A stretch of DNA of 64,000 nt from Kluyveromyces lactis (GCF_000002515.2 NC_006041.1:1054001-1118000), one strand, 5' to 3'; positions 20,401 to 29,199 are shown, counted from the stretch's first letter. Translations and numbers: made by a program. The notes: generated by a model from the sequence alone, not told the origin.

Positions 20401-20933
20401 TGAATTTGACTTTAGCAGAGAAACTTTTCTCCACACAATCGTTGGTTATGGACCATGCTGGTAAAGTGAAGATCTTAGAGTTCGTTTTGGACAAATTGTT
20501 CTGTAAGAGTTTTGTAGAGGTTCGTCTCAAGGCTTCCTATGTCCTTGCCGGTATCGTGCATAACATATCTTATGATACCGATACTTTGCACACTCTCTTG
20601 GAAAACTTCAAGCGTCAACTTGGTTCATATACTTTCGAGGAGAAAGCTGCACTCTCCAAATCCAACACAGATATTCACGGTGCGATCTTGGGTCTCGGTG
20701 CCATCATCGAAGCATTCCCGTACGTTTCACCGTTACCAAATTGGATTCCAGAGAATATGGCACTACTAGCGTCCTGGGCAAGAACAAGCGGTATGTGCGG
20801 TGCTGATGCAAAGAACATCATCTCTAGATACAAGAAAGTTAGAGCAGATACCTGGCATTTGGACAGATACCAGTTCACCTCGGAGCAATTAGAAGATATG
20901 GAAGGTGTTCTTTGGAGGAGTTACTACGCCTGA
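14487..20933 (+). CDS. BLM10: Blm10 proteasome activator (PA200 homologue)
   Basis: This 2148-residue protein is nearly the same length as S. cerevisiae Blm10 (2143). It is built of long helical HEAT-like repeats, with an acidic low-complexity insert near residues 1085-1135. It ends SYYA, giving the hydrophobic-Tyr-X tail by which Blm10 docks into the 20S core particle and opens its gate. Blm10 caps the proteasome in nucleus and cytosol and acts in assembly and degradation of unfolded proteins. Downstream SEC4 and VTC2 follow in the same direction as in S. cerevisiae YFL007W, YFL005W and YFL004W, which supports orthology. Confidence 0.95.
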   Translation: MNRNQANSNIKSPLPTRSVRSRLFKGLRMYEDKRSASTAEFDVKKTKLTNGLNIPHIQSPGRARSATPTLVHGFMNEDTMKERLAHYNLDFVEDTEEHRANIHDPTSKWFGRRVKPGVELEDLLPYEIESHLDQAKYLYHIVTNLYVAIKSMDVQGLISITSQDLLALKNEVYDLALNSDMFRLVQDVTDDPHDVAKFDEDDEDDSMELLEENEFLDAANPDFGVSGKLTARSTAVINVNHWTNELKNCMHFEFPLTLRKALAVVYYNLCLVRGQKVYRQLHLEMFEKLVACDDEGTDFTRELKKIGLALDYKPMKDLLNEFLPTVEPDYKMYNVESRSDLSLFRLLVMLSTIARPFFDENDETILTDTMDYFLESLAPTTMSVALPSLTCLVPYHYHKNRNVLDYFSVMFSLWSNATADNSFDTHLYAFVGHAAMDAYYQNILEENPPIISNSNIEFGEHGIFTESQLNFILNRIKNHIKEDYQICSFTRVVRPLVYSINGRSPQAFFKKLNELLSSIETYVHPSNSGYWSDIIARFIHGFIRMYHERYMREKKPEAKYREELKLDEDCHEMLVNSFIELLLVGSQSKHSDLANYYISCFGYLLDMKPKNGYKICDRIIVDLYDALTDQYVNSEHRLLTSLKQFTRIVRVLIQHELYRVHITNILSILIDKIDFNDISLTSNLMNSIVSISCFIPIEVFVKPEEYLTFESNTIPFIEEHLFFIKQGGSSPDFEYESSILSDAFRASTTTFENCLKVYVDKLYQLVDVDIDAGLISKINQTSMIMIQSMDDKMFYYFFGLLEKSFWDNDSFKVKNPLIELVSIPLSAAVKRDIRLSARLFRDLDFNIREQIKGGAGSVRSTTEIQPRDVKLATLLSTLNDVLRQSHESILMFGDELIALLEFIFDNVTNSPLDVINATLLHNALESLTTTEVTDYRLFLQDADVENSEKWGGFQFDRRKYLPEFQQIEWHQPSSDEVDFAIKLIDHFYCYAVGMTEKLMDKPQNDFSYVDNMKKNILILTNILSGSSILYDADYNQNNKSVSNMDPYKKKLLLLQKIRDESCDNNELLVDIEKVRNDTFDADIEMDDSYVDSDSQGNLDINADPGAAEHDQLVDYETEPSEAPSGIATPVPRGEEDSNCSMMNSHTAFRDIDVFSYNYFFGRTAAERALDPRYSKIHHLRHEIGLFLHKLFKFLNQNYENSTSVFQTLLHGLKVWFTDVGQETIFIDDPKASISVEFLENIQDIAHWEEPFLPFTRTYLAADCQELHQSRLTLYSTNRKPSKLELKLLNDVISLSLSVYPNIHRPAQQCMIHVMKQLIGSYSIIVRKVFKAFEAALDSTDAEASKKLEVLIQVLSMKKIQRKMMSDYKNLEKMLTLLLRASRLDSYFLVSLCDQVMESVSGLIKIPSAVCLFDESAIDCLKPNDETIDKQVAVVKTAKDRKRKEYFSQLETLHINLVDFQRKDPQLRWMSICHILRIVQVIQMNLEIKPNQEVLIQSFELTKTKHPSLISNCMVTMLNVCNKMISLGNYNYDIDSTYRTDYVRQYVEYLDTSKPNFEEEYFKEINNVENPNFFVDSKAFVGWLCRGRPMGVVKAENQIPFNLKPEDMEIMNNFGKLITKEWLLDMCNIFIRSNEEQSSFSTNRLSLFGIFVHLISNNCCSMKYEDILDICEEIYEKDDKSSMIACSEIISGLLFSLKYTDEKNLQKFEKFLERFLGKWLDNNYNATTTDIWSIVAWWVPSFIDLRRSAQIYKRFLTVDGLFDVKSESSLELSGKLIIVTQAISDVGFKMGSVENLLDQLVFDHPSDVVRREVGKLFSVIFYIKANAHRPNVKSLLETGASGPIEIREIPSWLRERAIKIFNEIEKERLLIKDLPAQDILKTRYFYLASTMFYWAAHLINTGARVCLGPFAKCYLAPFLMKLDRMRDVCKMVNIKVYSIYVELAYIPISRTLLPDIISILDDTDLTSSHELRVNLTLAEKLFSTQSLVMDHAGKVKILEFVLDKLFCKSFVEVRLKASYVLAGIVHNISYDTDTLHTLLENFKRQLGSYTFEEKAALSKSNTDIHGAILGLGAIIEAFPYVSPLPNWIPENMALLASWARTSGMCGADAKNIISRYKKVRADTWHLDRYQFTSEQLEDMEGVLWRSYYA

Positions 20934-21298
20934 GAAGTTGCACAATCGACACAGATGACCCACAAGCTGCGTATGCACATGAATATATATGTACATCTAC
21001 AAGTATAAATCGTATAATTTAACTTGACATTGGGTATGCCTATCACCATATACGAATTCGATCAGTATCTAGATTTTGGACAAATATTGTTTGAAAGGGT
21101 GAAAGCAGGATAGCCATCACGAAAGGCACTAACCCAAACACTTTACGGCCGAGCTATTAAAACCCAGATTCTGTTGACCAGATATAACCAGCTCGCCACT
21201 CCTCCAATATATCGAGATAAAATAACAGTGTTGAACTGTGATATCAATTTTTTTCACTTAATTGAAGCGTGAAGGAAACAAGGGAGATTGAAACTATA
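20934..21298. promoter_or_regulatory. BLM10-SEC4 intergenic region
   Basis: The region holds the 3' end of BLM10 and the SEC4 promoter. No further gene or distinctive motif is seen. Confidence 0.35.
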
Positions 21299-21943
21299 AT
21301 GTCTGGATTAAGAACGGTTTCTGCTAACGGCAGCACGAATAAAAACTATGATTCTGTCATGAAGATTTTACTTCTAGGTGATTCCGGTGTAGGTAAATCA
21401 TGTCTTTTGGTTCGTTTTGTTGAAGATAAGTTCACACCAACTTTCATCACCACAATCGGTATCGATTTCAAGATTAAAACCGTAGACATCAATGGGAAAC
21501 GTGTGAAGTTACAACTTTGGGATACTGCTGGCCAGGAACGGTTCAGAACCATCACAACCGCATACTACAGAGGTGCCATGGGTATTGTATTGATTTACGA
21601 TGTTACTGACGAAAGAACTTTTGAAAACATCAGACAATGGTTCTCCACTGTTAACCAACATGCTAGCGAGGATGTAGTAATGCTGCTAGTCGGAAATAAA
21701 AAGGACATGGATACAAGAACCGTGTCTTACGAACAAGGTGAAGCTCTTGCTAAGGAGCTAGGGATCCCATTCATTGAAGCCAGTGCCAAAGACGACACCA
21801 ACGTCAGCGAAATCTTCTTCACATTGGCCAAGTTGATCCAAGAAAAGATCGATGATGGTAAGATGGAAGGAAAGGCTGAAAAGGAGGGAAATGTAAGCAT
21901 TCGTGGCTCAGGCTCTTCAGGCTCCAAGTCCAATTGCTGCTAA
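21299..21943 (+). CDS. SEC4: Sec4 Rab GTPase of post-Golgi secretion
   Basis: The 214-residue protein shows all Rab motifs: P-loop GDSGVGKS (about 27-34), switch I TTIGIDF, switch II WDTAGQE, the guanine-binding NKKD and the EASAK loop. It ends in the double cysteine CC, the geranylgeranylation site. The start MSGLRTVS matches S. cerevisiae Sec4 (215 residues). Sec4 on secretory vesicles recruits the exocyst through Sec15 and drives fusion at the bud membrane. The ATG at 21299 was chosen because the open frame upstream lacks an ATG and the family starts here. Confidence 0.96.
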   Translation: MSGLRTVSANGSTNKNYDSVMKILLLGDSGVGKSCLLVRFVEDKFTPTFITTIGIDFKIKTVDINGKRVKLQLWDTAGQERFRTITTAYYRGAMGIVLIYDVTDERTFENIRQWFSTVNQHASEDVVMLLVGNKKDMDTRTVSYEQGEALAKELGIPFIEASAKDDTNVSEIFFTLAKLIQEKIDDGKMEGKAEKEGNVSIRGSGSSGSKSNCC

Positions 21944-22423
21944 ACCACAGATCAGAGCGTACAATAAGAAATAACAACCTATGCATTGGCTTTGTGTGTG
22001 TACATATATATATATATTCAAATGGTATGTATTAGAAAGTTCAAAGGTAACTTTACACGACCATTCCAAATCAGGTGATTTACACGTGACGTAAATAATC
22101 ACATGACCATCTCCACGTGCCACTCAAGATCAATATAAAATTGCCCAACTTTCCCAATATAAGGGCATCGATGATTATATAAAGAGTGCATTAGAAGGAA
22201 ATGCAAATAAAGAAACAGATATAAGGATGGACTTAAAGATTTTATTTAGCCAATAAACAGTTGGGTAGATTTCTATTTTCTTGTTCAGCTTCCTTGTATC
22301 TTGAATTGAGAAGTGTAATCCTGATCACCATCTTCAGCTTTATAACCAGGAAGGGTTGCTGTTTATTATAACCCTTATAATATTGTCAAAAGAGGGATTT
22401 GGTCTTTTTAAATTCAAGGCACA
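21944..22423. promoter_or_regulatory. VTC2 promoter region with two CACGTG elements
   Basis: Two CACGTG E-boxes lie at 22083-22088 and 22114-22119, with a related CACATG between them. CACGTG is the binding core of the phosphate regulator Pho4 and also of Cbf1. VTC genes are known phosphate-starvation targets in S. cerevisiae, so Pho4 control is a reasonable inference. A TA run lies near 22005-22017. Confidence 0.55.
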
Positions 22424-24949
22424 ATGCTATTTGGTGTGAAGCTAGCTAATGATACTTATCCCCCATGGAGGGATTCTTATATCGATTATGAGAAATTGAA
22501 AAAGTTGTTAAAAGAGTCCGTTATCAGAGACTCTGAAATGTTCAATGGTTCTTCTTCTGGCCGTGGGAAGAAGGGGAAGAAGGGGAAGAGTAATGTAGAT
22601 GAATATTGGAGTGAGAAGGATGAATCCAAATTTGTTTCCGCGTTGGATGAGGAGTTGGAGAAAGTTTATGGATTTCAAACTTCTGCTTACAATAAGATTA
22701 TGAATACCTTGAATAGGCTTGAAGAAGAAACTGAAAGTGAAGAGAATCTACATACGATTGATTTTCAGGCGTTCCATCAACAATTGGAAGAATGTTTGAG
22801 TCAGGCCCAGGAATTGGACAATTTCCAACGTTTAAATTTCACTGGTTTCACCAAGATTGTGAAGAAACACGACAAATTGCATCCAGGTTACCCATCTGTC
22901 AAGTCATTGTTACAAGTGAGATTAAAATCGTTACCGTTCCATTCGGAAGAATACTCTCCATTGTTGTACAAGATCTCTTATCTATACAACATCTTGCGTA
23001 ACAACTTCTCATCTGTATCGAAATCTTTGGCTAACTCATCAAAACTTTCCTCTATGCCAAAGAACGAACAGATGTCTACACAATCCTTCAAATTCTGGAT
23101 TCATCAAGATAATTTAATGGAAGTGAAAACTAATATCTTGAGACGTTTGCCAGTGTTAGTCTATGCTCAAGCACCCTCTGAGAACGAAGACTTGATCGAT
23201 AGATTGGAGTCTAATCTTTTGAATGACGACGGTGGTCCAGCAATGTCCAGTTCCAGTAACGAAACCGATGTGGGTCATTTGAACAAAAGTTTTGAACCTG
23301 TCATCTCCACGCTATATTTCGATAACGAGTTCTTCGAATTGTACAACAACAAGTTATTGAAAACCAACTCTGCTCCAACTTTGAGATTGAGATGGATTGG
23401 TAAATTGAACGACAAGCCGGACATTTTCCTTGAAAAGAGAATGTTTGTAGACAACGAGGATTCTTCTTCGACCGATTTCGATGAAACAAGGATTAAGTTG
23501 AAACCAAAATTCATCAATGGATTTATTTTCAACGGTGATACCGAATATAAGGAAATGATGCTCAAGAAATTGAAGGAATCCGGCTCAAGCAACGATACTA
23601 CCAAGAAATTGGAAAACAATTTCGATTCCATCCAACAATTCATTCTTGAAAACGAATTACAACCAGTTCTAAGAACTTTATACCAAAGAACTGCATTCCA
23701 AATTCCAGGTGATGACCGTGTAAGAATCACTATCGATTCAGATATCCTTTACATCCGTGAAGATTCCTTTGACAAGGACCGTCCAATCAGAGACCCTCAT
23801 CACTGGCACAGATCTGACATTGATTCTAACGTGGCCCATCCATTGAAATTGGTTAGACCTGGCGAATACGCTAAGTTCCCATACTCTGTTATGGAAATCA
23901 AAGTGAAGACATCTGCGTCTTCTATTGCCTCATCCGAGAATGCACTAAGCGTTCTAGCCCATGGTGGTAACCAAGTGAAATGGATCGCTGATTTAGCCAA
24001 TTCCCATTTGGTGAAAGAAGTGCCAAAGTTCTCCAAATACGTACAAGGTGTGGCCTCATTGTTCGGTGACGATGAAAAATTGGATATGTTACCATTCTGG
24101 TTACCAGACTTGGAATTCGATATCAGAAAGGATCCAAACCAGGCCTACGAGGAAGAGAAGAAGAAATTAGAAAGACAACAGGAGCATGTCGCCAAGATGG
24201 ACAAGATGAAGAGATTGTCAGTGGTAGCCGGTGGCGGAGACCAGTCTTCACCAGCTGCACCATCGACAAGTGCCTTGAACGAAGAAGACGAACCTGAGGA
24301 AGACGAAGAGTCTTCCGAGGATGAAGATTCTGCTACCTTGGCCAGAAACAAAGGGAAATCAGATGCAAGAAAACAGAAACATCGTCATCGTCATGAACCT
24401 AACATTTTCAATCTTTTGACAGGTAGAGACACCACTGACAGCAAACTCACCGGTGTCGATTCTGAAGACGAAGAAATTGAATTACCACCGGGTGTCAAGA
24501 AACCAACAAGTTACATCAAGAACGCTGGTCCTGTGAAAGTCGAAGCAAAGGTATGGCTAGCCAACGAACGTACGTTCAACAAATGGCTCTCAGTGACCAC
24601 TTTACTCAGTGTGTTAACCTTTTCCATCTCGAGTTCTGTGAAGAAGGCAAACATGCCATTCTTGGCCGAGTGGTTAACTTACATCTACTTTGCATTGACT
24701 GTATTTACTGGCCTATGGGCGTACCAAACCTACATCAACAGAATAAACGTCATCAGAGCCCGTAGTGGGAAACACCTTGACGCACCATTCGGACCTTTGG
24801 CCGTCTCCGTCATCGTGTCTACTACGCTAATAATCAACTTTGTCGTTGCATTCAGAGAATTAATCAGAAATGGCCACACTGATGATCCAGCTACTCCTGC
24901 GTTCATCGCTAGCGCCGTAGAAACCATCGGTAGAATCGCGGGCCCATAG
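22424..24949 (+). CDS. VTC2: Vtc2/Vtc3-type subunit of the vacuolar polyphosphate polymerase complex
   Basis: The 841-residue protein begins MLFGVKLANDTYPPWRDSYI, the start of an SPX domain (about 1-190), which senses inositol pyrophosphates. A polymerase-like central domain spans about 225-570. An acidic linker follows, then a membrane domain with about three segments in the last 110 residues, beginning near FNKWLSVTTLLSVLTFS. The VTC complex makes polyphosphate at the vacuole; Vtc4 is catalytic, while Vtc2 and Vtc3 are accessory subunits. S. cerevisiae has the duplicate pair VTC2 (828) and VTC3 (835), and this gene probably represents their single ancestor. Its position after SEC4 matches VTC2 (YFL004W). 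Confidence 0.94.
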   Translation: MLFGVKLANDTYPPWRDSYIDYEKLKKLLKESVIRDSEMFNGSSSGRGKKGKKGKSNVDEYWSEKDESKFVSALDEELEKVYGFQTSAYNKIMNTLNRLEEETESEENLHTIDFQAFHQQLEECLSQAQELDNFQRLNFTGFTKIVKKHDKLHPGYPSVKSLLQVRLKSLPFHSEEYSPLLYKISYLYNILRNNFSSVSKSLANSSKLSSMPKNEQMSTQSFKFWIHQDNLMEVKTNILRRLPVLVYAQAPSENEDLIDRLESNLLNDDGGPAMSSSSNETDVGHLNKSFEPVISTLYFDNEFFELYNNKLLKTNSAPTLRLRWIGKLNDKPDIFLEKRMFVDNEDSSSTDFDETRIKLKPKFINGFIFNGDTEYKEMMLKKLKESGSSNDTTKKLENNFDSIQQFILENELQPVLRTLYQRTAFQIPGDDRVRITIDSDILYIREDSFDKDRPIRDPHHWHRSDIDSNVAHPLKLVRPGEYAKFPYSVMEIKVKTSASSIASSENALSVLAHGGNQVKWIADLANSHLVKEVPKFSKYVQGVASLFGDDEKLDMLPFWLPDLEFDIRKDPNQAYEEEKKKLERQQEHVAKMDKMKRLSVVAGGGDQSSPAAPSTSALNEEDEPEEDEESSEDEDSATLARNKGKSDARKQKHRHRHEPNIFNLLTGRDTTDSKLTGVDSEDEEIELPPGVKKPTSYIKNAGPVKVEAKVWLANERTFNKWLSVTTLLSVLTFSISSSVKKANMPFLAEWLTYIYFALTVFTGLWAYQTYINRINVIRARSGKHLDAPFGPLAVSVIVSTTLIINFVVAFRELIRNGHTDDPATPAFIASAVETIGRIAGP

Positions 24950-25450
24950 TTCCCAAATTGAAAATAGACAATAGACAATAGACGAGAGAGTGTTTTTATT
25001 AATTTATACACCTATGTAAACTATCATTCCACATCATTCCATCTAATAAAAGTTAATGTAGTTAATGCCTTGATAATAGACCAATGGTATGTCCACTTGT
25101 CTAATACCTAGTATTCATAGCTGCCAAAATCAGCACGTGACCAACTTTTAGTTTTTTGATCGACGATATTTCTCAAATTAAAGGCACGTGACTAGCGGTT
25201 CCCGACTCGTTCCGAAATCATCCGAAAGGACCGAATGACCGAAACTGGGAAACCGGAAACTTTAGTTTCAACCATTAGAAAAGTATATAAGGGAATTAGT
25301 TAAAGAATATACTCATCAAGACAATAAAGTCTGTTTACTTTCTTGCCTGCTTCATAGACAGGTCTTAAAAGTCCGACTGGCAAATATTTCTGGTATTTTG
25401 TTAGGAAAGCAGGAGTTAAAAGGCATACATACAGTTGTTATTATCAAACC
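24950..25450. promoter_or_regulatory. SDH3 promoter region with E-boxes and a phased CCGAA cluster
   Basis: Two CACGTGAC elements lie at 25134-25141 and 25185-25192. Four CCGAA words begin at 25212, 25222, 25231 and 25239, with a CCGGAAA at 25253. They are spaced 8-10 bases apart, 195-240 bases before the SDH3 start. A TATA-like TATATAAG occurs near 25284. Respiratory genes in yeasts are controlled by carbon source, but which factor reads this cluster is unknown. Confidence 0.5.
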
Positions 25451-25996
25451 ATGTTCAAAAACGTTTTGAAACCAGGAATTGTTAGTGGTCTAAGACCCCA
25501 AGTTATGACCTCAAACACAAGAGGTTTGATGGCTTCTTTTATTCGTCGTCAGTCTAATGTCGTCACCAAGAAGACTACGGCTCAAGAAGAGTACGAGTTG
25601 CTAGTTTCTCAGAGAAAAGTTAGACCAGTGTCTCCTCATTTGACCATTTATCAACCACAATTGACATGGTATTTATCGTCCGTGCATCGTGTTTCCGGTG
25701 TTTTCTTGGGTCTAGCGTTCTATGCAGTAACTATTGCGTTCGGTGTTTCCACTGTGTTCGGTCTAGGAATGTCCACAGAGAATTTGGTTCAATTTTATAA
25801 CGAAAAGATCCCATCCTGGATTGATTTGACCGCAAAGGCTGGGTTCGCATACTTGTTTGCATTCCATTTCGGTAACGGTATCAGACATCTGATCTGGGAT
25901 ACCGGTAAAGAGTTGACCTTGAAAGGTGTCTACAGAACAGGTTACGCTGTGCTAGGATTGACTGCTATCATGGGTTCTTACCTATTAACATGGTAA
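25451..25996 (+). CDS. SDH3: Sdh3, cytochrome b subunit of succinate dehydrogenase
   Basis: The 181-residue protein starts with a basic, acid-poor leader typical of mitochondrial import. It continues with [23 protein letters not shown], the conserved quinone-site and haem region of the SDHC family. Three membrane segments follow, and the histidine in [12 protein letters not shown] is the expected haem-side residue. Sdh3 with Sdh4 anchors complex II in the inner membrane. S. cerevisiae Sdh3 has 198 residues and a duplicate, Shh3 (YMR118C); both sister regions are merged here. Confidence 0.95.
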   Translation: MFKNVLKPGIVSGLRPQVMTSNTRGLMASFIRRQSNVVTKKTTAQEEYELLVSQRKVRPVSPHLTIYQPQLTWYLSSVHRVSGVFLGLAFYAVTIAFGVSTVFGLGMSTENLVQFYNEKIPSWIDLTAKAGFAYLFAFHFGNGIRHLIWDTGKELTLKGVYRTGYAVLGLTAIMGSYLLTW

Positions 25997-26244
25997 GAAA
26001 ATTTTCTCTGTTCCCTCACAGACGCTTTACTCACACATTCCTTTCTCAGTATGTACACTTCTCTATATCAATGATCCAGTTATTTATTTATTCTAAACTT
26101 TGAACCGCTTCAAGCGGCTGTAGTTTCATATTCTTACTTCCCTTTCTTCTTCTTCTCTTCTCAATATACTAGGTATTCCATCTTTTCAACATTAAAAACT
26201 CTTTATACTTAAATACATTGAAAACTTATCAGTTATAGTTTGGA
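25997..26244. promoter_or_regulatory. SDH3-CTK1 spacer
   Basis: A short spacer between two same-strand genes, with pyrimidine-rich stretches and a small hairpin (GAACCGCTTCAAGCGGCTGT) near 26101. No gene is seen. Confidence 0.3.
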
Positions 26245-27612
26245 ATGATGATGAAATGGACACACCACAGGCCAAACACAGGGGTATCCATGAGTCAGCC
26301 CAAGATTTTCAGGAAGAAGAGACAGGAGTCTCGTTACCACGGTGGGTCGCAGTCGCGGTACCAGCCAAATAGGCCTAATAATCATCATAATACAGCTGGA
26401 AATGTTAACGTCAATCGTTCTTTGGGGAAAAGAAATCCAAGAGGTAAGTTCAACAGGCCCAGTAATGGACCTGAAACGAGTGGATCGAGGTTCGAAGGTC
26501 ATGGCAGTATACCTAGGGGCCCCAGGGCTATGGGGTCAAGTGCAGAAAGCGCTGGAGATTCTCATTCAAGAAATATTTTTGGCAAGAAACCTTTGGCATT
26601 GATATCGTTTCAAGATGTGAAATCCAGCTTCCAACCGTTGGCACAAGTCGGAGAAGGTACCTATGGGAAAGTTTATAAGGCGGAGAACGTACATACTGGG
26701 AAACTTATCGCTTTGAAGAGGCTTAGGTTGGAGCAAGAGCGTGATGGGTTTCCAATAACTTCTATTCGTGAAATTAAACTATTACAACAGTTGAACCATC
26801 CAAACATTAGTTTGATCCATGAGATTATCGTATCGGATAAAAATACAATTTCTATGGGATTCCAGTACATGGAGAACGATTTGTCAGGGATGTTAATGGA
26901 TAAATCGATCCAGTTTTCCGATTCCAACATTAAGCACTTGATGAAGCAATTGTTCGTTGGGTTACAGTATTTGCACCAACAGCAAATAGTACACAGAGAC
27001 ATCAAGGGATCGAATTTATTGATAGATAACAGAGGTAACTTGAAGATAACAGATTTCGGTCTTGCCAAGAAACTAACGGACGTTTCTTCTCCAGCCTCCA
27101 ATACCAACAGAGTCATTACGCTTTGGTACAGGCCTCCCGAACTACTTCTAGGGGCAACAGACTATAAATACGAGGTGGATTGTTGGGGATGTGGGTGTCT
27201 CTTAGTGGAATTGTTTGCAGGGGCTGCCATATTCCCAGGTTCTAACGAAGTAGATCAATTCCAGCGAATATTGAGCATCATGGGAAGTCCGACTTTGGAA
27301 CAATGGCCCAAGATGTTAGATATGCCGTGGTGGTTCATGCTTGTACCACAAATATCTAAGACTTACAAGAACGTATTCTTCGATGAGTTCAGCAAAGTAC
27401 CGCAGGATGCCCTAGATTTGGCATCCAAATTGTTACGATACGATCAGGATACAAGATTCACGACAACTGAAGCATTACAGCATCATTACTTCACAAATGA
27501 ACCCAAACCACAACCTCTACTCTTGGGACCCGAGTTCAAAGGTTCGCACGAGTACGAAGTGAAAAAGATCAGAAGGAAGGAGCGCGAACGCCAGAAGGAG
27601 ACCACCGTTTAG
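26245..27612 (+). CDS. CTK1: Ctk1, catalytic kinase of CTDK-I
   Basis: The 455-residue protein has a basic, asparagine-rich N-terminal 110 residues and then a CDK domain: GEGTYG loop, PITSIRE (the PSTAIRE-like cyclin helix), HRDIKGSN catalytic loop, DFGLA, and a T-loop ending TLWYRPPE. Ctk1 with Ctk2 and Ctk3 phosphorylates serine 2 of the RNA polymerase II tail during elongation. PITSIRE with KGSN points to the Cdk12/Ctk1 group rather than Bur1. The S. cerevisiae protein has 528 residues, the difference lying in the N-terminal region. Three ATG codons in a row (26245, 26248, 26251) make the exact start uncertain. Order SDH3-CTK1-HSK3 matches YKL141W-YKL138C-A. Confidence 0.93.
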   Translation: MMMKWTHHRPNTGVSMSQPKIFRKKRQESRYHGGSQSRYQPNRPNNHHNTAGNVNVNRSLGKRNPRGKFNRPSNGPETSGSRFEGHGSIPRGPRAMGSSAESAGDSHSRNIFGKKPLALISFQDVKSSFQPLAQVGEGTYGKVYKAENVHTGKLIALKRLRLEQERDGFPITSIREIKLLQQLNHPNISLIHEIIVSDKNTISMGFQYMENDLSGMLMDKSIQFSDSNIKHLMKQLFVGLQYLHQQQIVHRDIKGSNLLIDNRGNLKITDFGLAKKLTDVSSPASNTNRVITLWYRPPELLLGATDYKYEVDCWGCGCLLVELFAGAAIFPGSNEVDQFQRILSIMGSPTLEQWPKMLDMPWWFMLVPQISKTYKNVFFDEFSKVPQDALDLASKLLRYDQDTRFTTTEALQHHYFTNEPKPQPLLLGPEFKGSHEYEVKKIRRKERERQKETTV

Positions 27613-27740
27613 AGAAGAAGCGGGGGTTTTCCTTTGATCTCATTTTCTCATTTTCTCATGATCCATAGATATTAGGTATACGTTCATATATACATATAGT
27701 GTTACAAACCGATATTTATCGTAGGCATGTATCTCATACC

Positions 27741-27935
27741 TCATTTCTTTAACATTTCATCTTCGAATACACGGTTACTGCCGATGAAAGTGCTGGCTTG
27801 GACGGCTCCCAGTTTCGTTATCATATTGCTTTGGTTTGCCATGATTTCCACTTGAGCCGTTGTCTCATCGAGATTCTCACGAAGTTGTTTCAAATGTGCT
27901 GCTAGTCTCGCATATTGGCGCTGTTTGTTGTCCAT
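27741..27935 (-). CDS. HSK3: Hsk3, small subunit of the DASH/Dam1 complex
   Basis: The 64-residue protein starts MDNKQRQYARLAAHLKQLREN, a short helical coiled-coil protein matching Hsk3 (69 residues in S. cerevisiae). Hsk3 is needed to assemble the DASH complex, which couples kinetochores to microtubules. Its place between CTK1 and MRPL31 is as in S. cerevisiae (YKL138C-A). It is divergent from SPC24, another kinetochore gene. Confidence 0.9.
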   Translation of the reverse strand: MDNKQRQYARLAAHLKQLRENLDETTAQVEIMANQSNMITKLGAVQASTFIGSNRVFEDEMLKK

Positions 27936-28162
27936 GGTAAATATCAGTAACGTGGATGACCTTCCGAGTAAAGATCTTGAGCAATATCCTTTGGTACTTC
28001 TGTTTTAAAGGTTCTCTGCTATTAGTGGATGCAATTTTAAAGATTCAATGTTTTGATTTAAGTGAACACAATTGACAATCTCATCGAATTGAATCATAAA
28101 TAGATGTGATATATGAAACAGTACTGCACAGTACTGAGCAACAGTGGATATTGCAGCACCCA

Positions 28163-28732
28163 ATGTCACGGCTCAATGATCCAGTAGAGCTTTTACAGCA
28201 AACCCGGTCCAATTTCATCATTGAAAGCGATGTCTCTAATATTAAAGAGATCAAGAGTAATATGAGACAGCTCACGAAATTGATGGCTGAGAAACAAACA
28301 CACCACAATGAGCTCATGAAACAATTGCAATCACAGCTGCAAAGACAGCAAACTAAAGTGCAGGCACTTAAAAAGAATTTTCAGGAGCAAACAAGCCAAG
28401 TGAAACGCGTAGAGGACGAATTAAACATACCGAAATTGCAACAAGACATAGATAAACTGGTACAGGAAATTAACCAGCTTCGAGATACGATACAAGAGGG
28501 TATTCAAAAGGTCGTAGAAACACAGAAACAATTACTCAATGACGATACTGATGCTGCCCACACGATTGATGAGGAACCGATCGGTAAAGATGACAAGATA
28601 CGTGTGCTAAAGTTGAAGTTGTTCCATTCCCTTGACGTAGCACTATATAATGACCAATTGCTCGATCTAAGGAATGAAGCCCGTCCATTATCATCATCAT
28701 CATCATCTCACAACATCTGGGATGAACTATGA
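28163..28732 (+). CDS. SPC24: Spc24, Ndc80 kinetochore complex subunit
   Basis: The 189-residue protein has the N-terminal pattern NDPVELLQQTRSNF, close to NPVEFLKEVRESF recalled from S. cerevisiae Spc24. A coiled coil spans about residues 30-130, and a small globular end contains VLKLKLFHSLDVAL. Spc24 with Spc25 forms the inner end of the Ndc80 complex. Each main part matches the family, and ASC1 lies downstream as SPC24's neighbour does in S. cerevisiae (YMR117C, YMR116C). The ATG at 28163 was chosen because the frame upstream opens with GTG and adds 19 non-conserved residues. Confidence 0.88.
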   Translation: MSRLNDPVELLQQTRSNFIIESDVSNIKEIKSNMRQLTKLMAEKQTHHNELMKQLQSQLQRQQTKVQALKKNFQEQTSQVKRVEDELNIPKLQQDIDKLVQEINQLRDTIQEGIQKVVETQKQLLNDDTDAAHTIDEEPIGKDDKIRVLKLKLFHSLDVALYNDQLLDLRNEARPLSSSSSSHNIWDEL

Positions 28733-28809
28733 TACCTTGATTTTATTCACTATGTACAGGGGCTACTTACTATGTAATAATAGAAGTTTTTAATGATGAT
28801 TCATCCAAA

Positions 28810-29199
28810 TCAGAAATGACGTGGGTTTCTTCTGATGGAAAGCTTGGTCCATTTGGGAACTTTATGTATACCCTTTCTATATCCCTTCGAGTACCTGTTG
28901 AATACACTGTACTTATCAGTAGCAGACATCTCCGGTTCCTTTGGGAAATACTGAGCCTTGTCTAAAATACGTAAGCTCTTCACACGAGGTTTAATCTTAC
29001 GTAGATTCAGCTGAGATCCCTCAGAAACCGCCATATGGTTTCTTTCAAGATGAAGACCTAACTTAAGAGTTGAAAGAACATCATCAACGCTTCTCAAACG
29101 GTCTCTTTGTCTTGCTTTTTGAGGACCAGACATACGCCATGGGACTTTCCATAATAATCCACCTAATGCAGGTTGTGTAGCTCTGAATGCACCGAACAT
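28810..29199 (-). CDS. MRPL31: Mrpl31, mitochondrial large ribosomal subunit protein
   Basis: The 129-residue protein starts MFGAFRATQPALGGLLWKVP and ends GYRKGIHKVPKWTKLSIRRN, both nearly identical to S. cerevisiae Mrpl31 (131 residues). It is a basic protein of the mitochondrial large subunit. The ATG at 29197-29199 is chosen as the conserved start; the frame upstream opens with a non-ATG codon. It is divergent from CMC1, as in S. cerevisiae. Confidence 0.95.
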   Translation of the reverse strand: MFGAFRATQPALGGLLWKVPWRMSGPQKARQRDRLRSVDDVLSTLKLGLHLERNHMAVSEGSQLNLRKIKPRVKSLRILDKAQYFPKEPEMSATDKYSVFNRYSKGYRKGIHKVPKWTKLSIRRNPRHF

